A stretch of 5,229 nt of DNA from Chloroflexota bacterium (GTDB lineage: Bacteria > Chloroflexota > Dehalococcoidia > Plut-88900): NCBI GenBank assembly GCA_022572865.1, contig JACZVB010000139.1, forward strand, positions 1 through 5,229, written 5' to 3'. Shown piece after piece: positions 1 through 5,229 of the stretch. Every line of letters begins with the position of its first letter. Within the stretch, counting starts at the first letter, position 1. The notes under the pieces are model-generated. The model ran no database searches. It saw only the letters and a list, made by a program, of their open reading frames with translations, and was not told the origin of the DNA. The position numbers were made by a program, and so were the translations under genes.

Positions 1-1429
1 TGGTTAGAAACCGGCAATCGGCCTCCGCATAGGGACCGTATAGACCGCCGTATTGATACAGCCGCTCCAGGGCCAGGAGCTTGACCTTGTATCCGGCCTT
101 CAAACGACGAGGTCCGGGAATGAAAGAGAGGGCGGTGGCCAGCACGATAAGCGCCTTTACCGGCAGGATGTATCTGTATTTAATACGGCGTAGAAAGCGT
201 CTTGTTGAGGGAAAGGTAGGCATTCGCAGCCTCACGTCCTTTCCATTCTCGCCCGACGAGTCGTCCAGGGGATGCTTACGAAAATACTGGTCTACCTGGT
301 CTGCGAATCCCTGTAGGGTCAGGGGGTTTTCCATCCCGGAAGCGATCTGGTATACCGTGTGACCTGGCTTATGCTCGGTCCAGGCGATGATAGCCAGGGT
401 GGCATTGACCACCATGTCGACGGGTATTATGTCAAGAATTCCTGTGCGGTAGCCAGGGAAATCGATCATACGGCCCCTGCCGTAAGCCACAATCAAGGGG
501 TCCAGCATCCGGAATCCGTTGAGCCAGCCGGGGGCCGGAGTCCGCCATGCCCCCTCAATGATTGCCGGCCTTATTATCACCCCCCGGACATCGCCCTTGT
601 GTCGAACAAAGTTCTGTTCCCCCATGGCCTTGGTAAAGGTATAGACATCGTGCCATCCGCGAGAGTGGGCACGTTTCATTCCCATCTCGGAGATGCGGCG
701 CTCAACCCTCTCCAGCTCTGCCCTGCTGGGGGCCTCCTTTCCCTGGGGATCACTGGGTTGGCCTCGCCTCTCGCCAGGGCTGGAGGCGTCCCGAAGGGCC
801 CTGGCCTGGGTGAGAATTGCATCGACCTCCTCTTCTACGTCGTAGGGTCTCTGAGGCAGGCCGTTCATATGCCCTACGGTACGCCGGGGGTCCAGGGCCT
901 CCTCGGGGATTGGCCCTTTGCGGGTGGCGTTCACGTAGCAGGTGGAGATCTGAGCTATCACCGGGTCGATTCCGCCTCGAGCGAAGTCTATGATCCGCTT
1001 CGGGCCCAGAGTGTTCAGCCCGATGGCCGCATCGATTGGAGCGTCAAAAGAGACCGTGGCAGCGCAGTTGATGATCACCTGCACCTCTCTCTGCAACCGG
1101 CGATAGGTTTCCGGGTCCAATCCCATTTCATCCAGAGACAGGTCGCCGGAAATGGCATGGACCTTTTCCTGGAAAAGCTCCAGTAAAGACCCTCCTAGCT
1201 GCTCTCGAAGGGGGTCGAAGGCCTGGGAGTCGAGGACCTCTTGCAGCAGTCGATCCTCGCAAGAGATGGCCTGGCCCCCGGGCCGGGTCTTGGGACGGAC
1301 CAGCACGTATATCCTGCGCACGTCCCGAAGCCGGCGTAGAAAGGTTTCTATCATGACCTTGCCTACCAGGCCCGTGCCGCCGGTAAGCAATACGACCTTG
1401 TCCCTGTAATATTCTTCGAGTCGTTCCAT
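1..1429 (-). CDS. Fatty acyl-CoA reductase (FAR/male-sterility family SDR), partial at C-terminus
   Basis: This enzyme family reduces fatty acyl-CoA (or acyl-ACP) with NADPH to a fatty aldehyde or alcohol, for waxes or ether lipids. The minus-strand frame is open for 476 codons to the window edge. The N-terminal Rossmann fold carries TGGTGLVGK (residues 16-24), followed by RIYVLVRPK. NCAATVSF lies at 121-128 and the catalytic YTFTK at Y263/K267, inside GWHDVYTFTKAMGE, which closely matches plant and bacterial FARs. Further family segments follow: IIRPAII, PGWLNGFRMLDPLIVAYG and PVDMVVNATLA. A hydrophobic stretch (about 421-439) precedes the C-terminal GLYGPYAEADCRF (462-474). Known bacterial relatives have roughly 500 residues, so only a short tail, or a fused domain, is missing. 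The ATG is well set: an in-frame TAA lies two codons upstream, with a weak AGG nearby. Family assignment is firm; substrate and physiological role are inferred. Confidence 0.92.
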   Translation of the reverse strand, partial: MERLEEYYRDKVVLLTGGTGLVGKVMIETFLRRLRDVRRIYVLVRPKTRPGGQAISCEDRLLQEVLDSQAFDPLREQLGGSLLELFQEKVHAISGDLSLDEMGLDPETYRRLQREVQVIINCAATVSFDAPIDAAIGLNTLGPKRIIDFARGGIDPVIAQISTCYVNATRKGPIPEEALDPRRTVGHMNGLPQRPYDVEEEVDAILTQARALRDASSPGERRGQPSDPQGKEAPSRAELERVERRISEMGMKRAHSRGWHDVYTFTKAMGEQNFVRHKGDVRGVIIRPAIIEGAWRTPAPGWLNGFRMLDPLIVAYGRGRMIDFPGYRTGILDIIPVDMVVNATLAIIAWTEHKPGHTVYQIASGMENPLTLQGFADQVDQYFRKHPLDDSSGENGKDVRLRMPTFPSTRRFLRRIKYRYILPVKALIVLATALSFIPGPRRLKAGYKVKLLALERLYQYGGLYGPYAEADCRFLT

Positions 1430-1668
1430 AAGGCCTTACGCGAGGTCACTTTTGGGGTCGTGGGGTTCGAGTGGGATGCGCTACTCTTCGGAAAGCGTAA
1501 CTATACGGCTGCCCCGGACGACCTGCGCCTGAGATGCACTCTTCCCTACGCATTATAGTTGTCGCCGTCGAAATCGTCTACGCCGAAGGCCAACGCCCTG
1601 AGGCACAGGCCCTCCGCATCGAAGGATTTGCGCCCCCCTTAGAGTGACCACACCCGGAGGAACGAGGG
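1430..1668. other. Intergenic gap without a confident gene
   Basis: Apart from the predicted promoter above, I find no well-supported feature between the HAD gene and the reductase gene. No convincing terminator follows the HAD stop codon. A plus-strand reading frame at 1534-1647 would encode 37 residues starting MHSSLRIIVVAVEIVYAEGQ, but it lacks a clear ribosome binding site. A minus-strand frame across the same bases is also open, so neither is called. Confidence 0.5.
1552..1580 (-). promoter_or_regulatory. Predicted sigma70-type promoter for the acyl-CoA reductase gene
   Basis: Read on the minus strand there is a -35 box TAGACG (1575-1580, 4 of 6 matches to consensus), a 17-base spacer and a perfect -10 box TATAAT (1552-1557). 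Transcription would start near 1545, giving a leader of about 115 bases before the ATG at 1429. The location between two same-strand genes suggests the reductase can be transcribed independently of the HAD gene. The -35 box is only moderate, so this remains a prediction. Confidence 0.45.
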
Positions 1669-2253
1669 CTAGGCCGTCGTCCCGGCCAGGTCCCTGGCGA
1701 CCTCCTCGAGGCTCCGGACCCTGATCACGCCGGCTGAGTACTGGTAACCCCTATTTCGAGGCCAGTCTCTCAGGTATACCCGCTTTAAGCCCTTGCGAGA
1801 CAGATGGTCAGCGACTTTTCCATCGTCGTCTACGAACTCTCGTATGCCCAGGCCCGATAATATGCGCCACTTGAACTCGGGGGAGGGGAGACCCGTGTCG
1901 TTGGTATGCACCTCCTCGAACAGAGACAATAACCCGTGTTTTGAAAGCCAGGACTCAACCATCTGGTGCACCAGGCCATTGCGGCTGGTGATCAAGACCA
2001 GGGTACGGTGCTCTCCTATGGCCAGCAGTCCACTCTTAGCATCGGCCATGGGCCTTCGGCCCGTGTATTTGAGCCTGAGCAGCACGGCCTTCAACCATCG
2101 CGACCAGGACTTCTCAGGATTCGCGCCCTCCGAGGCCGGCACCGGCTCAACCAAGGTGCTGGAATAGGGGCCGCGACCGATGGCAATATTCAGGCCCAGG
2201 GGCGGCCGGCAGACCACCCCATCCAGGTCTAATCCGATAGCTGGCTTGGCCAC
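1669..2253 (-). CDS. HAD-superfamily phosphohydrolase, 5'-nucleotidase (NT5C)-like
   Basis: This is a 194-residue HAD hydrolase, expected to be a soluble cytoplasmic magnesium-dependent phosphatase. All four HAD motifs are visible. Motif I is DLDGVV with nucleophile D9 and acid/base D11. Motif II is LVLITSR with T89. Motif III is a lysine, K128, in SPEFKWRIL. Motif IV is EFVDDDGKVADHL with D142-D144. The segment YLRDWPRNRG (160-169) followed by GVIRVRSLEEV resembles the end of NT5C-type nucleotidases and related small HADs. The region between motifs I and II (about 16-84) is short and would form only a small cap. The start is GTG, supported by a GGAGGG site and an in-frame TGA seven codons upstream. 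The superfamily call is strong; the substrate (nucleotide or other phosphate ester) cannot be read from the sequence. Confidence 0.85.
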   Translation of the reverse strand: MAKPAIGLDLDGVVCRPPLGLNIAIGRGPYSSTLVEPVPASEGANPEKSWSRWLKAVLLRLKYTGRRPMADAKSGLLAIGEHRTLVLITSRNGLVHQMVESWLSKHGLLSLFEEVHTNDTGLPSPEFKWRILSGLGIREFVDDDGKVADHLSRKGLKRVYLRDWPRNRGYQYSAGVIRVRSLEEVARDLAGTTA

Positions 2254-2256
2254 TGA

Positions 2257-2262
2257 CCCTCC
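2257..2262 (-). promoter_or_regulatory. Ribosome binding site fixing the GTG start of the HAD gene
   Basis: On the minus strand GGAGGG lies three bases before the GTG at 2251-2253 (GGAGG with four bases spacing). No ATG in this frame lies between the upstream in-frame stop (2272-2274) and motif I, so this site decides the start. Confidence 0.6.
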
Positions 2263-2392
2263 ACAGCGTCGTCAAAGGATGAAATGGGATAGTAACATAT
2301 ACCCCTTAGCCCACATCATCCAACCCCATGCATGATGGCAGCAGCCAACGCGCCCACTATATGGGAAAAGTCAGACCATCGTATCGGGTATC

Positions 2393-2416
2393 ACGGCCGC
2401 TCTCTAGGAGAGCCGT
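2393..2416 (-). terminator. Possible hairpin terminator after the DUF5343 gene
   Basis: ACGGC (2393-2397) pairs with GCCGT (2412-2416) and TCTC (2401-2404) with GAGA (2408-2411), around a three-base loop and a three-base bulge. It lies about 28 bases beyond the minus-strand stop at 2444. No run of U follows it in the minus-strand transcript, so it is not a canonical intrinsic terminator. It could instead be a protective 3' stem or chance pairing. Confidence 0.25.
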
Positions 2417-2443
2417 CCGAATAAGGGCGTCCGCAGCAGGGCC

Positions 2444-3160
2444 TTAAGACCCTGGTCCCTCGTCCTCAGGTTTCAGGGCGGCCAGGATGAGGGCGACGCT
2501 CTCCCGCCACCTGATGGCGGTAGCATCGTCCCAGGAGGCGTCATAGTCGGGGAACTTGGCCAGAATCAGGGCCAGGGAAGAGGAGGCAGCCTTAGCGATG
2601 GTATCGGGCAAGGTCAGGTCATCTCTGTCAGCAGCCTGGTCCACTTTCGGTGTTTCAACTGTGGCGGGCGTGCTTTTCTTAAGCATTCGCCCCTTGGCCT
2701 GACGCCGTCGCCTGGGAATGTGAGGCGACAGGTCGAGTCCCGCATCATCGGCAATGGCGACGAAGAATGAAAGGCACTTCCGCACAACATCACCATTTGC
2801 ACCCTGTTCCTGGAATTTATCCCGGAGCTGGTCCGGAGTGGCGCTCTTAAGCCTGATTCCCCGCAGGATAGGGTTGTAGCTCCTGTTCACTACCTCCCGT
2901 AGCTTCTCTCTATGTTCCTCTCCCTGAGACCCAACCAGGGCGGCCAGGGCATCGTTGGGCCGGTCCTCCTCATCCACCAGCTGCAGGAACCGCAGTGTCG
3001 TATACAGGGTCGATCGGATCGCCTGGTTGACGCGCAGGTATTGCAGGTAGCTGTCGTCTATCCTATCGGGCAGGCCTTTGCTCAGCCAGCCAATTAACTC
3101 CAGCCACGTAGCATAAGGCGTGTAAGGGGGCAACCCCTTAGTCACAGGCCTCTGTACCAT
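2444..3160 (-). CDS. DUF5343 family protein of unknown function
   Basis: This 238-residue protein has no established function. The N-terminal half matches my memory of DUF5343: VTKGLPPYTPYATW (6-19), GLPDRIDDSYLQYL (29-42), LRFLQLVDEEDRP (56-68), then LKSATPDQLRDKF (104-116) and GDVVRKCLSFFVAIADDAG (123-141). That spacing and the helical, repeated wHTH-like look of the segments suggest binding of nucleic acid or protein, but this is inference. A basic linker, IPRRRRQAKGRMLKK (148-162), leads to a charged low-complexity stretch and a C-terminal helical pair around FPDYDASWDDATAIRW (203-218). There is no signal peptide or membrane segment. The ATG has GGGAGG about eight bases upstream and a strong promoter 22 bases before it. 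It is transcribed divergently from ftsZ. Confidence 0.85.
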   Translation of the reverse strand: MVQRPVTKGLPPYTPYATWLELIGWLSKGLPDRIDDSYLQYLRVNQAIRSTLYTTLRFLQLVDEEDRPNDALAALVGSQGEEHREKLREVVNRSYNPILRGIRLKSATPDQLRDKFQEQGANGDVVRKCLSFFVAIADDAGLDLSPHIPRRRRQAKGRMLKKSTPATVETPKVDQAADRDDLTLPDTIAKAASSSLALILAKFPDYDASWDDATAIRWRESVALILAALKPEDEGPGS

Positions 3161-3188
3161 TTCCCCTTCCTCCCATCAAGATGCTGTC

Positions 3189-3217
3189 ATCATATAGCGC
3201 GGCAATACCATTGTAAA
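3189..3217 (-). promoter_or_regulatory. Predicted sigma70-type promoter for the DUF5343 gene
   Basis: On the minus strand the -35 box is TTTACA (3212-3217, 5 of 6), the spacer is 17 bases, and the -10 box is TATGAT (3189-3194, 5 of 6). Transcription would begin near 3182, leaving a leader of about 22 bases that contains the GGGAGG ribosome binding site. A copy of GGCAATAC lies within the spacer (3201-3208), where a bound regulator would block RNA polymerase. Confidence 0.6.
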
Positions 3218-3361
3218 GGACATGAGAGGCAATACATAACAGCATATATATCCTTAAATTTGACAATCCAGGTCTGAGGATGGCATATTGCCCAAAAGTC
3301 GCTGCCACTCTCCTGGTTATTCCATTAGGCAATTTGCCTTTCAACGCCACAGTTAAGGCAA
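3201..3361. repeat. Cluster of six GGCAA/TTGCC elements in the divergent control region
   Basis: The pentamer GGCAA or its complement occurs at 3201-3205, 3228-3232, 3288-3292 (complement), 3328-3332, 3334-3338 (complement) and 3357-3361. The first three share the longer core GGCAATA; the last three share AGGCAA. For 160 bases, chance would give about 0.3 occurrences counting both strands. One copy lies in the DUF5343 promoter spacer and another overlaps the ftsZ -10 box. This suggests operator sites for a shared regulator, but no regulator is identified. Confidence 0.45.
3260..3289 (+). promoter_or_regulatory. Predicted sigma70-type promoter for ftsZ
   Basis: The -35 box is TTGACA (3260-3265, perfect consensus). 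After an 18-base spacer comes CATATT (3284-3289, 4 of 6), preceded directly by TGG, an extended -10 element. Transcription would start near 3297, giving a leader of about 120 bases before the ftsZ ATG. The weak -10 and long spacer are compatible with regulated expression. Confidence 0.5.
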
Positions 3362-3362
3362 A
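3327..3362 (+). repeat. Overlapping inverted repeats in the ftsZ leader
   Basis: Two alternative stems share one arm. AGGCAA (3327-3332) is complementary to TTGCCT (3334-3339) with one base between. TTTGCCTT (3333-3340) is a perfect 8-base complement of AAGGCAAA (3355-3362). The second stem can be extended by AAC/GTT after a two-base bulge, leaving the loop GCCACA. As RNA, the second stem is the plausible one, because the first has too small a loop unless end pairs open. As DNA, the first is a near-palindromic protein site. No U-run follows, so this is not a simple terminator. Confidence 0.5.
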
Positions 3363-3407
3363 CTCTCTAAAACGTTCCTACTGGGGGGTGAAGTTTATCA
3401 AAGGGAA

Positions 3408-3413
3408 AGGAGG
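3408..3413 (+). promoter_or_regulatory. Ribosome binding site of ftsZ
   Basis: A perfect AGGAGG lies five bases before the ATG at 3419. It fixes this start and implies efficient translation. Overlapping plus-strand frames that begin upstream have no comparable site. Confidence 0.8.
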
Positions 3414-3418
3414 GTTAA

Positions 3419-4531
3419 ATGGTTGTAGAACAGCTTATTACCAGCAAGCCCATATCTCGTCTTTCGGTGGAGAGGGCACCGGCCAGGATCAAGGTGATAG
3501 GAGTGGGAGGCGGTGGATGCAACTGCGTCCGGCGGATGCTCGCCCACAACGTGCCGGGAGTGGAGTTCATAGTTGTAAACACAGACATCAAGTCTCTTGA
3601 GTCCGTCACCCACGGGGCCACCGTTCTACAGATCGGAGAGAACCTAACCCACGGCTGGGGAGCGGGAGGTGAATCCCAAATCGGGGTCAAGGCGGCGGAA
3701 GAGTCTTCCACATTGATAAGAAAGGCCCTTAAGAACGCTGAACTGGTGTTCCTCACCGCCGGAATGGGTGGTGGCACCGGAACAGGAGCAGCGCCGTATG
3801 TCGCCGAGATGGCCAAAAGCATGGGCGCCCTGGTGGTAGGCGTAGTGACCACTCCTTTCAGCTTCGAAGGGAGCCGGCGTTTGAACCAGGCTATCTCAGG
3901 GGTATCCCGTCTTCGGAGGCATGTGGACAACTTGATCGTGATACATAACGATAGACTCCTCCAGTTCGTGGACCATGAAGCCGGGATGGAGGAGGCCTTT
4001 AGAACCGCTGACGAAGTGGTTAGCCAGGGTATCTTGAGCGTCTCCGAGCTCATCAATGTGCCCGGGGAGATCAACGTAGACTTCGCCGATGTACAGACCA
4101 TAATGGCCTATCCAGGCGGAGCGTTGATGGCAATGGGGATTGGCCGGGGCAACATGGGAGCATTGGAGGCCGCCAGACAGGCTATTACCAATCCTCTGCT
4201 CAACCTGTCCATCAAGGGTGCCCGAGGAGTCCTATTTTCCATTAAGGGCGGGGACGCCCTGTCCCTGGGCGGAATCAATGCCGCCGGTGAGCTGATCAGT
4301 AAGACGGCCAAAAAGGATGCCACCATCTTCTTCGGCATGTCCATCGACCCTTCTCTAGGGGACATAGTGAAGCTGACGCTCATAGCCACCGGGTTGAAGC
4401 AGGATAATACCTTCACCTCCCTGGCGGGCAAAGTAAAGAGCGTGTTGCCTGGATTGGAGATGAAGCTGAGGGCGCCGGCCTTTCTCAGTCGAAAAAAGAG
4501 ATTCGGTTCACAAATGAACGACATTTTTTAA
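3419..4531 (+). CDS. ftsZ: Cell division GTPase FtsZ
   Basis: FtsZ is the tubulin-like GTPase that polymerises into the cytoplasmic Z-ring at the division site. The protein is complete at 370 residues. The GTP-binding loop GVGGGGCNCVRRM (28-40) begins the Rossmann core, and the tubulin signature GMGGGTGTG is at 115-123. The synergy loop INVDFADV has N219, D221 and D224, matching the catalytic residues of E. coli FtsZ (N207, D209, D212). NDRLL (177-181) and the end of the globular domain LIATGL (321-326) are also typical. Oddities: NCVRRM replaces the usual NAVNRM; HGWGAGGESQIG (79-89) lacks the usual leucine and proline; VIHNDRLL has H for P; the linker to the C-terminal APAFLSRKK (352-360) is only about 25 residues. 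No ftsA or other division gene is in view. The gene is surely an FtsZ homologue; whether it is the main copy or a second paralogue is open. Confidence 0.95.
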   Translation: MVVEQLITSKPISRLSVERAPARIKVIGVGGGGCNCVRRMLAHNVPGVEFIVVNTDIKSLESVTHGATVLQIGENLTHGWGAGGESQIGVKAAEESSTLIRKALKNAELVFLTAGMGGGTGTGAAPYVAEMAKSMGALVVGVVTTPFSFEGSRRLNQAISGVSRLRRHVDNLIVIHNDRLLQFVDHEAGMEEAFRTADEVVSQGILSVSELINVPGEINVDFADVQTIMAYPGGALMAMGIGRGNMGALEAARQAITNPLLNLSIKGARGVLFSIKGGDALSLGGINAAGELISKTAKKDATIFFGMSIDPSLGDIVKLTLIATGLKQDNTFTSLAGKVKSVLPGLEMKLRAPAFLSRKKRFGSQMNDIF

Positions 4532-4552
4532 CCGATAGAACATTGGGGTACA

Positions 4553-4598
4553 GAGACCCCTGGCCCTAACCCGAGTGCTGAAACCAGAGCCAGGGCTC
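4553..4598 (+). terminator. Hairpin downstream of ftsZ, possible terminator
   Basis: CCCTGGC (4558-4564) pairs perfectly with GCCAGGG (4589-4595). GAG (4553-4555) can pair with CTC (4596-4598) across a two-base bulge, and two more pairs form inside after a mismatch. The stem begins 22 bases after the ftsZ stop. No U-run follows, so termination would be inefficient or Rho-aided, and read-through to the next gene is possible. Confidence 0.35.
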
Positions 4599-4671
4599 CT
4601 AGTAGTTAAGCATCACAGGATTGAGGCCCCCGTCCCGGGAAGCCTCCAGGGACCATAGGTTAGAAATCGGC

Positions 4672-4676
4672 GGAGG
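4672..4676 (+). promoter_or_regulatory. Ribosome binding site of the right-edge gene
   Basis: GGAGG lies eight bases before the ATG at 4685. This decides both the start and the strand of the gene that runs off the window, against competing minus-strand frames in the same stretch. Confidence 0.65.
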
Positions 4677-4684
4677 TCTACAAA

Positions 4685-5229
4685 ATGCCATCGGATGGCA
4701 AATACAACACTCGCAGAACACACCAAGAGGCCTGGGGGAAACTCGCCTTTGAACACCCAGCCCTGGTCCTGTGCTACCCCCGTTTGAAGCAGGCCATCGA
4801 CGTATCGCGCCTCTGTTACATTCCTGAAAGGGATTCAGGGGCCCGAGGCCCCAACCATCCCACTGCGACCATGTTTCTCGCCAGCTTTGTTGAGCTGGAG
4901 AGGCGCGGCCTCATCGAGCTGGGGCCCTCGGCCTCCAGAGGGGCAAGGAGAGACCATGAGGGCGTGTGGGCGACGAAGAAGTCTACCCAGTGCCAGGGGG
5001 TAGGGACCGCCGCCAAAGTCTTCAACTGCATTACCCATGGCCACTCGCAGGTGGAAGATGTAATCGCCAGATTTCTCAAGAGCTACACCCGCAGCCCCTG
5101 GAGCCTGGCCCTATACATTGGTATAGAGGAGGCCAAGTCCTATGGCTACATTACCCGCCAGACATGGCCGGTCAGAGGAATCAAGGGTTGGTTGAGCCGC
5201 CTGGGACTCTGCGACGACATCCAGACCGT
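4685..5229 (+). CDS. Unrecognised hypothetical protein, partial at C-terminus
   Basis: The frame is open for 181 codons from the ATG to the window edge. I do not recognise the family. The protein begins MPSDGKYNTRRTHQEAWGKL. A helix-rich segment, PRLKQAIDVSRLCYIPERD (32-50), is followed by MFLASFVELERRGLIELG (63-80). That second pattern, a helix then a basic turn then a short strand, is seen in winged-helix and GPP34-like folds, but this is a weak resemblance. Further on are VEDVIARFLKSYTRSPW (123-139), ALYIGIEEAKSYGYI (142-156) and a tryptophan/glycine-rich GIKGWLSRLGL (165-175). Five cysteines occur (30, 44, 103, 115, 176), but not as an obvious metal site. No signal peptide or clear membrane segment is visible. 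It lies 153 bases after ftsZ on the same strand. It is probably a real gene because of its long open frame and GGAGG site. Confidence 0.7.
   Translation, partial: MPSDGKYNTRRTHQEAWGKLAFEHPALVLCYPRLKQAIDVSRLCYIPERDSGARGPNHPTATMFLASFVELERRGLIELGPSASRGARRDHEGVWATKKSTQCQGVGTAAKVFNCITHGHSQVEDVIARFLKSYTRSPWSLALYIGIEEAKSYGYITRQTWPVRGIKGWLSRLGLCDDIQT

Noticed and set aside
359..1186. 275-codon plus-strand open frame
   Set aside because: It is the exact antisense, codon-aligned with the acyl-CoA reductase gene, which shows full family motifs. Its own product has no recognisable features.
2328..2446. 39-codon plus-strand frame between the HAD and DUF5343 genes
   Set aside because: There is no ribosome binding site before its ATG and the arginine-rich product looks random.
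2437..2454. CAGGG/CCCTG hairpin over the DUF5343 stop codon
   Set aside because: The stem is only five bases and there is no U-run; likely chance.
3138..3350. 70-codon minus-strand frame starting in the ftsZ leader
   Set aside because: It runs through both predicted promoters and overlaps the DUF5343 start in another frame; the product looks non-specific.
3280..3600. 106-codon plus-strand frame overlapping the ftsZ start
   Set aside because: It covers the ftsZ leader and its first 60 codons in another frame, and it has no AGGAGG-like site of its own.
3415..4101. 228-codon minus-strand open frame
   Set aside because: It lies antisense to ftsZ, whose protein is unmistakable; a GC-rich antisense shadow.
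4108..4524. 138-codon minus-strand open frame
   Set aside because: It is the antisense shadow of the C-terminal part of ftsZ and lacks a ribosome binding site.
4623..4646. GAGGC/GCCTC inverted repeat around a TCCCGGGA palindrome before the right-edge gene
   Set aside because: The stem is only five bases and the inner palindrome is short; not convincing as a terminator or operator.
4658..4671. GGTTAGAAATCGGC nearly repeats bases 2-15 of the window (13 of 14)
   Set aside because: One copy lies inside reductase coding sequence and the other in a leader; too short and with no flanking similarity, so probably chance.
4816..5079. 87-codon minus-strand frame
   Set aside because: The plus-strand frame over the same bases is longer, open to the edge and has a GGAGG site; the minus frame has none that I can see.

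Overview
The window looks like a bacterial chromosome fragment of moderately high GC content with five protein genes. Three are on the minus strand (left and centre) and two on the plus strand (right), and the outermost gene at each end is cut by the window edge. FtsZ, Shine-Dalgarno sites and sigma70-type promoters make it bacterial. The combination of a DUF5343 protein beginning MVQRPVTKGLPPYTPYATW with a plant-like fatty acyl reductase suggests Chloroflexota (Dehalococcoidia/SAR202-like), but that placement is an inference from memory of the families, not a computed result. I see no rRNA, tRNA, CRISPR array or insertion sequence.

Left part, minus strand: bases 1-1429 hold almost all of a fatty acyl-CoA reductase of the FAR/male-sterility family, missing only its C-terminal end. 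A sigma70-like promoter about 120 bases upstream probably drives it. A 239-base gap separates it from a compact HAD-superfamily phosphatase (1669-2253, GTG start) with all four HAD motifs. After a further 190-base gap comes a DUF5343 protein (2444-3160).

Centre: bases 3161-3418 are a divergent control region. A strong minus-strand promoter serves the DUF5343 gene and a plus-strand promoter with a perfect -35 box serves ftsZ. The region carries six copies of the pentamer GGCAA or its complement. Three of them are arranged so that the ftsZ leader RNA could form either of two mutually exclusive hairpins. This is the most interesting regulatory signal in the window.

Right part, plus strand: ftsZ (3419-4531) encodes a complete FtsZ GTPase of 370 residues with intact GTPase and catalytic motifs, a short linker and several substitutions at usually conserved places. 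It stands alone, without division-cluster neighbours in view. A hairpin follows it, and then an unrecognised gene with a good ribosome binding site (4685 to the right edge).

The genes do not form one obvious pathway. The clearest functional link visible is the shared divergent control region of ftsZ and the DUF5343 gene. No established novel system is visible; the candidates for follow-up are that control region, the divergent FtsZ and the unrecognised right-edge gene.
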